Both the position numbers and the translations under genes were made by a program. A stretch of 64,000 bases of DNA from CAZEMR01 sp964513465 (lineage in GTDB: Bacteria; Bacteroidota; Ignavibacteria; Kapaibacteriales; UBA2268): contig CAZEMR010000006.1 of assembly GCA_964513465.1 (NCBI GenBank), positions 1-64,000 of the forward strand, in the 5' to 3' direction. Below, in pieces: positions 18,254-25,316 of the stretch (within the stretch, counting starts at the first letter, position 1; each line of letters opens with the position of its first letter). The notes under the pieces are model-generated. The model worked only from the letters and a program-made list of their open reading frames with translations, was not told where the DNA came from and made no database searches.

Positions 18254-19681
18254 TTATTTGATGATAGTAAAGCTAAGGCATTCGATTTTATCTCCCGATT
18301 GCAAAATTGCATTATAAACGCCCGCGGAAAAGCTTCCTGAAGGTATAACAATTTCGCCGGTCGATTTTACCCGCGTATTGTAAACTTTTTTTCCGGCGGT
18401 GTTATAAATATTTATATTTATATCGCCGAATGAATGATTTTCGGGCAGCCGGATAGTGATTTCATCGCCTGCCATTGCGGGATTGGGATAAACAACGGGC
18501 CAGTCGGATTCGGCTGCGCTCTCGCCAACGGATACCGCGTCGGGATCATATACGAATAGCCCGCGCGCTGTGCTGAACCAAAGCCGGTCGTCCGGGCCCT
18601 GGGCGCTGCAGATTACCCGCTCGAGGCCGTTTTCGCTTGTACCGGCGATTTCGGCAAGCGGTATTTGCGTTATAATATTATTTTCATAGCGGAGCAATCC
18701 GCGATTTGAATGTCCCAGCCAGAATACGTCGTTTTTGTCTATCAGCACATTGTCGATATAGCGCGTGAAATATTTGTCGAAGCCATTGCCCTCGGCGAGG
18801 AATGTCCATTGCCCATCCAGGAAATACCCAAGCTGGCTGTTCGAAAAATTGTAGCCGCTGCCGCCCATAAGCTGGACGTGCTCGTATAATAGCCAGAGCA
18901 TACCATCACGGTCGAACAGCAGATCGCCTACGACATAGAAATCATCATTTTCGAAAATATCAGGCAGGTCGTGGAATTCGTAGCCGTCTTCGTTGATTTT
19001 CAGCAGGCCGCCCGCTTTGAGCCCGTTAACGGTGTCCTCATAGCGGTTAACCGATATCCAGAGGTCGTCCGTCGGGGACATCTCTCCGGCAAGGAAAAAC
19101 GAAAAACGCGGATCGCCGCCTGTGGAATCTATATATATTATTTTCTTTAAAGCCTGACCGTCGTAGCTCCATAACTCATTGGATATACGCTTGGTTATCT
19201 TAGTTTCGTTGTACATTCCCTGATCGAGGAATTTATAGGTGAAAAAATAAATATTTCCGCGGCTGTCGGCCCAGATGCCTTCGAATCTCCGCTTTGCCTC
19301 GCCCTCCTCGGGGAAGGAAAGGATATGCCATTCATCATTCTCGAAATAAACCGGATTCCCGTCGGTCGAGGCCCAGACCCGGCCGTCCGGATCGACCGAG
19401 ATATTGGAAATCTCATTCTTCGAATCGTATGGATAGCCGTAATTATCGGTGGTGATATTCGTCCAGTTTTCGCCGTCGAAAACCTCGATCGCGTGGTCGG
19501 GATTCATCATACTGCCCGCTATCGTATGGGCATAGATCAGGTTGCCGGACTGATCGCCGGCCATATGCATAACATATTTGCCGGACAGCTCAGAGCTCGG
19601 AATAAACTGCCATTCGTCGTATTTTGCCTGTGCGGTTACTGCAATCAGAAAAATTGAAATTAACAAGTAGAAATGCTTCAT
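18254..19681 (-). CDS. T9SS-exported propeller-like protein (copy 2)
   Basis: 475 residues: a signal peptide (to AVTAQA), then a propeller-like body with repeated blades (ISVDPDGRVWASTDG, DRDGMLWLLYEH, DVFWLGHSNRGLLRYENN, LWFSTARGLFVYDPD), and a C-terminal T9SS type A sorting domain (VVYPNPAMAGDEITIRLPE ... AGKKVYNT ... FSAGVYNAILQSG). Same architecture and order of features as the neighbouring copy, so a tandem duplication followed by divergence is likely. GGAG precedes the ATG. Such proteins can be surface sensors, adhesins or enzymes; nothing here decides which. Confidence 0.87.
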   Translation of the reverse strand: MKHFYLLISIFLIAVTAQAKYDEWQFIPSSELSGKYVMHMAGDQSGNLIYAHTIAGSMMNPDHAIEVFDGENWTNITTDNYGYPYDSKNEISNISVDPDGRVWASTDGNPVYFENDEWHILSFPEEGEAKRRFEGIWADSRGNIYFFTYKFLDQGMYNETKITKRISNELWSYDGQALKKIIYIDSTGGDPRFSFFLAGEMSPTDDLWISVNRYEDTVNGLKAGGLLKINEDGYEFHDLPDIFENDDFYVVGDLLFDRDGMLWLLYEHVQLMGGSGYNFSNSQLGYFLDGQWTFLAEGNGFDKYFTRYIDNVLIDKNDVFWLGHSNRGLLRYENNIITQIPLAEIAGTSENGLERVICSAQGPDDRLWFSTARGLFVYDPDAVSVGESAAESDWPVVYPNPAMAGDEITIRLPENHSFGDININIYNTAGKKVYNTRVKSTGEIVIPSGSFSAGVYNAILQSGDKIECLSFTIIK

Positions 19682-19810
19682 ACAAAAGCTCCGGGGATTT
19701 GTGAGAAATGCTTAATTTCGTATTTTGATATACGCTATTAAATATATCTACACATAAGCGTGAATTAAGTTACAGAGATGAAATTATTTTTTTAAATTAA
19801 GGATTTTTCA

Positions 19811-20356
19811 ATGGCCGCAAAGCGTTTATTCACAGGGATTTTCATAGATTGCGGAATCTTCGAAGATATCTATCCCGAAATCAAAAGTGATTTCGAGCCG
19901 GCTGTCAGTGGCAAATGGGTCGAGCCGGATAATCTGCATTTTACTCTAAAATTCCTCGGAGATACCGATGTCGAAATAATTGATGATATAAAGGAAAGCC
20001 TCGCCGATCTGACCGCTGAGATTAATTCTCCGTTATTTTTAAAGGGGATGCGGGCATTCCCAAACCTGAAGCGGCCGCGTGTGCTGGTGGTGCCGGTGTT
20101 CAATCCCGACCGCGAGCTTTTTCGAATCCATGCCGATATGGAGTCGCGGCTCGAACAGTTCGGATTCGAGCGCGAGCGCCGAAAGTTCCAGCCGCATATG
20201 ACATTAATGCGTATTAAATCATTCGCCGACGATGTATTCCAGGATATTGCCAAAAAATATTCGGCATTCGAATTCGGGGAGATGACGCACTTCAGGGTAA
20301 ATCTGATCGAGAGCCATTTGTCGAAATCCGGCCCGACGTATAAGATTATCGCATAA
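19811..20356 (+). CDS. thpR: RNA 2',3'-cyclic phosphodiesterase
   Basis: A two-histidine phosphoesterase, 181 residues, formerly called 2'-5' RNA ligase. The two H-x-T motifs are visible: LHFTLKFLGD near residue 40 and PHMTLMRIK near residue 132. It begins RLFTGIFID, as family members do. It opens cyclic phosphates on RNA ends; the physiological substrate in bacteria is unclear. It is alone on its strand, convergent with pheS. Confidence 0.9.
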   Translation: MAAKRLFTGIFIDCGIFEDIYPEIKSDFEPAVSGKWVEPDNLHFTLKFLGDTDVEIIDDIKESLADLTAEINSPLFLKGMRAFPNLKRPRVLVVPVFNPDRELFRIHADMESRLEQFGFERERRKFQPHMTLMRIKSFADDVFQDIAKKYSAFEFGEMTHFRVNLIESHLSKSGPTYKIIA

Positions 20357-20392
20357 AAAAGCCGCCCGGCAATATTTCGCGAAGCGGCTTTA
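20357..20392. terminator. Bidirectional terminator between thpR and pheS
   Basis: AAAGCCGC pairs with GCGGCTTT around an 18-base loop; the plus-strand A run before the stem gives a T run on the minus strand. In the pheS direction it is preceded by a TATATATAAATAA tract at 20399-20411 that starts right after the pheS stop. Confidence 0.75.
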
Positions 20393-20411
20393 TATCAATT
20401 ATTTATATATA

Positions 20412-21425
20412 TCAGAACTGACCGAGCACCCGGACGTCGTTGTCGTAAAAGAAGCGGATGTCCTTGATGTCCGTGCCGAGCATCGCCACTCGTTCGATTC
20501 CGAATCCGAAGGCAAAGCCGGAGTATTCCTCCGGGTCGATGTCGCAGGCGCGGAGCACGTTGGGGTGCACCATTCCGCAGCCGGCAATCTCGAGCCACCC
20601 GGTATGCTTGCATACGCGGCAACCTTTGCCTCCGCAAAGGTAGCAGGAAATATCCATCTCGGCGCTGGGTTCGGTGAACGGGAAGAAGTGCGGGCGGAAT
20701 CGGAATTTCGAATCCTGGCCGTACATCTGCCGCGCGAAGTCGATGATAGTCGCTTTCAGCTCGGCGAAGGTGACGTTTTTATCAACATAGAGGCCCTCGA
20801 CCTGGTGGAATTCCGCCAGCGAGCGTGCGTTGATCGCCTCGTTGCGATAAACCCGGCCGGGCATAATGCAGCGGATGGGCGGCTTTGCGGCGCGCATCAC
20901 GCGTATCTGCACCGGCGATGTATGCGTTCTGAGTACGAGGTCGTCGCCGCCGGCCATAAAGAATGTGTCCTGCAAATCGCGGGCGGGGTGGTTCGGCGGA
21001 AAATTCAGAGCGTCGAAGTTATGTTCGTCGTCTTCGATTTCCGGCCCCTGGGCCACCTCGAAGCCCATATGTATAAAAATCCCGGTCATTCGGTCGAGCA
21101 CCTGCATCACGGGATGATAGGCTCCACGAAAACTGCGGCGTCCCGGCAGCGATAGGTCGATATCCGGCGTAGATTCGCTTTTTCGGGCGAACTCTTCGGA
21201 TAGCCGCGCGAATTCGCTTTCGGCGAGATTGCGAAGCTGGTTGAGCTCTTTGCCCACGGCTGGTTTTTGCTCGTTGGGCACTTCGCGCATACGTTCGAAC
21301 ATGGCCTGGACGGCGCCCTTGCGCACAAGATAATTAAGCCGGAACTGGTCGAGCTCCTCGGGAGTCGACACCTGTTCCAGCTTTGATTTTATTTCATCTT
21401 TTAGATTATTGATTTCTTCGAGCAT
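20412..21425 (-). CDS. pheS: Phenylalanine-tRNA ligase alpha subunit
   Basis: Class II aminoacyl-tRNA synthetase subunit, 337 residues. An N-terminal coiled coil (to about 90) is followed by the catalytic domain with motif 2 (GRVYRNEAINARSLAEFHQVEGL) and motif 3 (GFAFGFGIERVAML). The DLQDTFFM and TSPVQIRVM segments belong to the phenylalanine site. It is last in infC-rpmI-rplT-pheS, a common order. The beta subunit PheT, usually next, is absent here: a terminator and thpR follow, so pheT must lie elsewhere. Confidence 0.96.
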   Translation of the reverse strand: MLEEINNLKDEIKSKLEQVSTPEELDQFRLNYLVRKGAVQAMFERMREVPNEQKPAVGKELNQLRNLAESEFARLSEEFARKSESTPDIDLSLPGRRSFRGAYHPVMQVLDRMTGIFIHMGFEVAQGPEIEDDEHNFDALNFPPNHPARDLQDTFFMAGGDDLVLRTHTSPVQIRVMRAAKPPIRCIMPGRVYRNEAINARSLAEFHQVEGLYVDKNVTFAELKATIIDFARQMYGQDSKFRFRPHFFPFTEPSAEMDISCYLCGGKGCRVCKHTGWLEIAGCGMVHPNVLRACDIDPEEYSGFAFGFGIERVAMLGTDIKDIRFFYDNDVRVLGQF

Positions 21426-21453
21426 CAGCCAATCCGATAATGTTCAATTAAAA

Positions 21454-21807
21454 TCATGCGGATTTGCTTACCTGATTCACGATAGAGGTGAATACTTCTG
21501 GTTTGTTCATCGCAAAATCTGCAAGCACTTTCCGGTTGATCTGGATATTATTTTTCTTCAGATCGTTGATAAGTCGCGAATATGTTGTGCCGTTCATTCT
21601 GGCGGCGGCGTTGATACGCACGATCCAGAGGCGGCGGAAATTGCGCTTTTTGAGCCGGCGGTCTTTATATGCATGTTGCAGACCTTTTTCGATGTGGTTT
21701 TTGGCGACTGTCCAAACGTTTTTGCGCAGCCCCCAATACCCTTTGGCAAGCTTAAGGAATCTTTTCTTTCTGCGGTGCGCTGCTACTTTGTTCACTGATC
21801 TTGGCAT
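21454..21807 (-). CDS. rplT: 50S ribosomal protein L20
   Basis: Binds 23S rRNA early in large-subunit assembly. 117 residues, the usual length, starting MPRSVNKVAAHRRKKRFLKLAKGYWG with the downstream RINAAARMNGTTYSRLI typical of the family. AGGAG precedes the ATG. In many bacteria L20 represses its own operon by binding an mRNA structure upstream; a hairpin in the rpmI-rplT spacer could take part. Confidence 0.97.
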   Translation of the reverse strand: MPRSVNKVAAHRRKKRFLKLAKGYWGLRKNVWTVAKNHIEKGLQHAYKDRRLKKRNFRRLWIVRINAAARMNGTTYSRLINDLKKNNIQINRKVLADFAMNKPEVFTSIVNQVSKSA

Positions 21808-21890
21808 TTTGATCTCCTGTGATAAATAAAATAATTCGGGCTTAGGGAGAGCACGCTATTGCCCCGTTCGCCCCGTAATTGTCATATAAA

Positions 21891-21923
21891 AGCGCATGCG
21901 CGGAAATAGCGCACACGCAATAT
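21891..21923 (-). promoter_or_regulatory. Hairpin with T-rich tail in the rpmI-rplT spacer
   Basis: On the minus strand GCGTGTGCG pairs (with two G-T pairs) with CGCATGCGC across a short loop, followed by TTTTATA. It resembles an attenuator or processing hairpin inside the ribosomal operon. The read-through gene rplT starts about 85 bases downstream. Confidence 0.4.
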
Positions 21924-21942
21924 TTCTATAAAAGCAGTCTGT

Positions 21943-22140
21943 TTAAGCCATTCCAAGCATTCTTGCCACGCGTTTTTCGTCCGAGCGATCCACCGTAGTG
22001 GCCTGGCGCAGATTTCTTTTGCGTTTGCGGCTTTTCTTGGTCAGGATATGGCTTTTGTATGCTTTTTCTCTCTTGAATTTCCCCGAAGCGGTTCTTTTAA
22101 AGCGCTTCTTTGCCGAAGCAACTGTCTTCATTTTAGGCAT
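21943..22140 (-). CDS. rpmI: 50S ribosomal protein L35
   Basis: A 65-residue basic ribosomal protein: MPKMKTVASAKKRFKRTASGK, then KSHILTKKSRKRKRNLRQ and a C-terminal MLGMA. The start at 22140 is fixed by AGGTGA upstream and by the conserved first residues; a longer frame to 22203 has no family sequence. Middle gene of the infC-rpmI-rplT cluster. Confidence 0.96.
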   Translation of the reverse strand: MPKMKTVASAKKRFKRTASGKFKREKAYKSHILTKKSRKRKRNLRQATTVDRSDEKRVARMLGMA

Positions 22141-22258
22141 TTCGTCACCTGTTTCAGTTTCTATATACAATAATAAAATAACGTAACTATCCCGATCGAA
22201 CAATCAGGGAATTTGCAAGATAAATATATTTTTCATAATATAAAAATATTTTTTGCTA

Positions 22259-22837
22259 TCAGCTGCCTTTGGCGCTTGCTTTATCCGGCGCCATCACCAC
22301 AGAAAGGTTTCTGCCTTCGAATTTCATCGGCGAATCCACCTTGGCTATATCGCTCATAGCATCCACGAATCGCAGGAGCAGCTCTTTGCCGATCTCCTGA
22401 TGTGTTATCTCGCGTCCGCGGAACATAACGGTGGCTTTGACTTTATTGCCGTCTTTGATGAACTCCCGGGCGTGGCGGGTTTTGAAGTTGAAATCATGAG
22501 TAGCTGTGCGCCACTTGAAGCGGATTTCCTTCATTTGCTGCTGCTGCTGCTGCTTGCGCTGGTGTTTTTCTTTTTTCTGCTGCTCGTAGGCAAACTTGCC
22601 GTAGTCGATAATCTTGCATACCGGCGGTTTGGCCTTGGGAGCAATTTCCACGAGATCCTTGCTGCGATCCTCGGCGAGCCGGATTGCTTCCTGGACGGTA
22701 AATATACCCAGTTGGGCTCCGTCCTCTTCAACTACTCTTACTTCTTTGGCGCGAATGGCTTCGTTGACTCGATTGCGGGGACCTTTGCTTCCGCGTCCGC
22801 GGGGACCGCCGCCATAAGGTGAGAATGAAACTTTCAA
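22259..22837 (-). CDS. infC: Translation initiation factor IF-3
   Basis: Binds the 30S subunit and proofreads the start codon. 192 residues with both domains: RNRVNEAIRAKEVRVV and PVCKIIDYGKFAYEQQKK (N domain), then MKEIRFKWRTATHDFNFKTRHAREFIKDGNKVKATVMFRGREI (C domain). The linker holds a run of six glutamines. The start is TTG, with AAGGA five bases upstream; no ATG in frame would keep the N-terminus. infC commonly begins with a non-ATG codon, which lets IF-3 limit its own synthesis. First gene of infC-rpmI-rplT-pheS. Confidence 0.95.
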   Translation of the reverse strand: MKVSFSPYGGGPRGRGSKGPRNRVNEAIRAKEVRVVEEDGAQLGIFTVQEAIRLAEDRSKDLVEIAPKAKPPVCKIIDYGKFAYEQQKKEKHQRKQQQQQQMKEIRFKWRTATHDFNFKTRHAREFIKDGNKVKATVMFRGREITHQEIGKELLLRFVDAMSDIAKVDSPMKFEGRNLSVVMAPDKASAKGS

Positions 22838-22895
22838 TTATTTCCTTTTTGTTTGTGAATGAATATTCCTTTTCCACATATATTATCAGGAACGA

Positions 22896-22903
22896 CAAAA
22901 ATA
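22896..22903 (-). promoter_or_regulatory. Possible -7 element for the infC operon
   Basis: TATTTTTG on the minus strand fits the Bacteroidota sigma-A -7 consensus TAnnTTTG, 59 bases before the infC start; a TTTG lies 22 bases further upstream. Inferred only. Confidence 0.4.
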
Positions 22904-22957
22904 TAGAATAATTTGAAATTAATTGCAAAAAAATATTAGATTTTCATAGGATTTACC

Positions 22958-22965
22958 TAAATTTG
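22958..22965 (+). promoter_or_regulatory. Possible -7 element for lysS
   Basis: TAAATTTG matches TAnnTTTG, 41 bases before the lysS ATG in the divergent spacer with infC. No clear -33 TTTG is seen at the expected distance. Confidence 0.45.
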
Positions 22966-23006
22966 AAGATTATTTTGTTACTATTCATTAATTCTGACTA
23001 ATTGCT

Positions 23007-24533
23007 ATGCCGGAACTTTCGATTAACGACCAGATAAAAAGACGCCGCGAAGAGCTCGAATTGCTCGAACAGCAGGGCATCGATCCCTATCCGCATTTTT
23101 TCGATAAAACCCATTTCGCAGGCGATATCCTCCGCGAATTCTCCGACGAAAGCCCCGACGAATTCAAAAATATCGCAGTAGCCGGACGAATCATGAGCAT
23201 TCGCAAAATGGGCAAGGCCAGCTTCTGCCATATCCAGGATCAGACCGGCAGAATTCAAATATATATGCGTAAGAACGAATTGCCGGAGTTCTACGAAGCA
23301 CTGAAACTGCTCGATATAGGTGATTTCATCGGAGTCAAAGGATTCGTTTTCCGCACCCGCACCGGCGAGGTAAGCGTCCACGCCGAAGAGGTCGAAGTGC
23401 TGGCCAAATCACTGCGGCCGATCCCGGTGCCCAAAGAGGAAAAGGACGAAGAGGGCAATGTGGTGATTCACGACGCTTTCGTCGATAAAGAGCTGCGCTA
23501 CCGCCGCCGCTATGTCGATCTTATCGTCAATCCGCGAGTGCGCAATACATTTATTCTGCGATCGAAGATTATCGCCCGGATGAGGCGCTATTTCGACGAC
23601 CGCGGCTGGCTCGAGGTCGAGACCCCCATTCTTCAGCCGATTTATGGCGGCGCCACCGCCCGCCCCTTTCTTACGCACCACAACGCGCTGGATTTCGATC
23701 TTTATCTGCGAATCGCCGACGAGCTTTACCTCAAACGGCTTATCGTAGGCGGATTCGAAGGGGTTTACGAAATAAGCAAAAATTTTCGCAACGAGGGCAT
23801 GGACAAAATGCACAATCCCGAATTCACCGCGATGGAGATTTATATCGCCTATCGGGATTATAACTGGATGATGGACATGACCGAAGACCTCATCCGCACA
23901 CTCGCCAATGACGTGCTCGGCGCAACCGAGGTGCGGCTGGGCGAAAACGTGGTGGACTTCGGCAAGCCGTTCCGCCGCGCAAAAATGTTCGATTTATATA
24001 AAGAATACACCGGCCGCGACCTTTACGGCAAATCGCGCGAGGAATTGCTCGCAATCGCCAAAGAGCTCGAAGTCGAGGTCGACGACGCCGCAAGCGCAAT
24101 GAAGATACTCGACGAAATATTCGGCGAAAAGGTAGAGCCGAATCTGATCCAGCCCACATTCGTGGTGGACTACCCGATTGAGATGTCGCCGCTTGCCAAG
24201 AAACATCGCGAGGGTAACGACCGCATAGTCGAACGCTTCGAATTATTCGTGAACGGCTCCGAGGTGGCCAATTCGTTCACCGAGCTGAACGACCCGCGCG
24301 ACCAGCGCTCGCGGCTCGAGGAGCAGGCGCTCATCCGCGCAGCCGGCGACGACGAGGCGATGATTATCGACGAGGACTTCCTCTATGCGCTCGAGACCGG
24401 AATGCCGCCGACGGCGGGCCTCGGCATCGGGGTCGACCGCCTGGTAATGCTTCTTACCGGCGAGCCATCGATCCGCGACGTGCTGCTTTTCCCGCAGATG
24501 CGCCCCGAACGCAAGGAAAAGCCAGGGGAATGA
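23007..24533 (+). CDS. lysS: Lysine-tRNA ligase, class II
   Basis: 508 residues. The N-terminal OB fold that binds the anticodon (about 60-150: GRIMSIRKMGKASFCHIQDQ) is followed by the class II core with motif 2 (FRNEGMDKMHNPEFTAMEIY) and motif 3 (GLGIGVDRLVMLLTG). The C-terminus RDVLLFPQMRPE is typical. A single gene, divergent from infC; 31-bp direct repeats and a terminator follow. Confidence 0.97.
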   Translation: MPELSINDQIKRRREELELLEQQGIDPYPHFFDKTHFAGDILREFSDESPDEFKNIAVAGRIMSIRKMGKASFCHIQDQTGRIQIYMRKNELPEFYEALKLLDIGDFIGVKGFVFRTRTGEVSVHAEEVEVLAKSLRPIPVPKEEKDEEGNVVIHDAFVDKELRYRRRYVDLIVNPRVRNTFILRSKIIARMRRYFDDRGWLEVETPILQPIYGGATARPFLTHHNALDFDLYLRIADELYLKRLIVGGFEGVYEISKNFRNEGMDKMHNPEFTAMEIYIAYRDYNWMMDMTEDLIRTLANDVLGATEVRLGENVVDFGKPFRRAKMFDLYKEYTGRDLYGKSREELLAIAKELEVEVDDAASAMKILDEIFGEKVEPNLIQPTFVVDYPIEMSPLAKKHREGNDRIVERFELFVNGSEVANSFTELNDPRDQRSRLEEQALIRAAGDDEAMIIDEDFLYALETGMPPTAGLGIGVDRLVMLLTGEPSIRDVLLFPQMRPERKEKPGE

Positions 24534-24539
24534 TAGATA

Positions 24540-24570
24540 ATAAATAATGATATATATTTAAAATAAAAGC
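24540..24570 (+). repeat. 31-bp direct repeat, copy 1
   Basis: Identical in all 31 bases to 24607-24637, 67 bases away. AT-rich and ending in AAAAGC. The second copy runs into the lysS terminator stem; the first has no matching second arm, so this looks like a partial local duplication of the terminator front. Confidence 0.8.
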
Positions 24571-24606
24571 CAGATGAATGATCCCGAGAGCAAGAAAGTA
24601 TTCCAT

Positions 24607-24637
24607 ATAAATAATGATATATATTTAAAATAAAAGC
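24607..24637 (+). repeat. 31-bp direct repeat, copy 2
   Basis: Second copy of the repeat at 24540-24570. Its last bases form the first arm of the terminator at 24632-24668. Confidence 0.8.
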
Positions 24638-24668
24638 TGTGCTTCGTTAATCCGGAGACAGCTTTTTT
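24632..24668. terminator. Terminator between lysS and the DUF1579-like gene
   Basis: AAAAGCTGT pairs with ACAGCTTTT (9 bp) around a 17-base loop, with T on the plus side and A on the other, so it can serve both convergent genes. Confidence 0.8.
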
Positions 24669-24691
24669 AAAATATAAGATACTTTATTTTT

Positions 24692-25273
24692 CTATTCGAT
24701 TTTTACATACTGGAATTCGAGGAGTTTCATTTCGGCATCGTCCTTTTGGATATACATTTCGAGGATGTATTTGTCCTCGCGTTCGAAGCGCAGGGTTACA
24801 CGGTAAGGAATCTGCTTTTCCTCGATTGGATTATAATCCTCGCCATGGAAGGTATAAACGCCTGTCGAATCGCTATATTCGCCAATTGCGTAATAAGCGC
24901 CTGTGCGGCTTGCATCGATATAGTAAAATGTATATTTCTTGCGGGCGGCGTCATAGCCTATGGTCATCCGCATATTCAGCTTCATGTGCTCATAAATCAT
25001 CATCCCATGCATATCGAGAAATTTATTCTGCAAAATTATTTCGTTCTCGGTCTCGCCCTTGCCGTAGGTTGGCGATGTGTAAGGATCGATCGAATTGATC
25101 CGGTAAAGCAGCCGCCATTTTCCGACGAATTTCTCCAGTAGTTTGTGATTCGGACCGGCCATATTCAGCCCGGCGAGCTCGTAAGGATCGGGGTTGCCGC
25201 CGGTTTGCGCGGGCAGTTCCGGGGCAAGTGCGATTGCCAGAACAGCTATAAATAATTTAATTTTGAGAGACAT
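24692..25273 (-). CDS. DUF1579-like exported protein
   Basis: 193 residues from ATG 25273, which has CGGAG seven bases upstream; a TTG two codons earlier is less likely. A signal peptide ends near LPAQTG. The body begins GPNHKLLEKFVGKWRLLYRI, then I-G-Y-D-A-A-R-K-K-Y-T-F-Y-Y-I-D, the pattern of DUF1579 proteins, small beta-barrel folds of unknown function. Periplasmic or surface location inferred. It sits alone downstream of alaS on the same strand. Confidence 0.65.
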   Translation of the reverse strand: MSLKIKLFIAVLAIALAPELPAQTGGNPDPYELAGLNMAGPNHKLLEKFVGKWRLLYRINSIDPYTSPTYGKGETENEIILQNKFLDMHGMMIYEHMKLNMRMTIGYDAARKKYTFYYIDASRTGAYYAIGEYSDSTGVYTFHGEDYNPIEEKQIPYRVTLRFEREDKYILEMYIQKDDAEMKLLEFQYVKIE

Positions 25274-25316
25274 AGTCAATCTCCGGAATTATTCGGATAA
25301 TTTATTAAAATAATAA

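Noticed and set aside
22533..22556. CTG/CAG triplet run
   Set aside because: It encodes a glutamine run in the IF-3 linker; interdomain linkers tolerate this, so I do not call a separate repeat element.
24540..24637. Direct repeats as insertion-sequence ends or CRISPR
   Set aside because: Only two copies, AT-rich, no transposase, no inverted ends, and the spacing unit includes a terminator arm.
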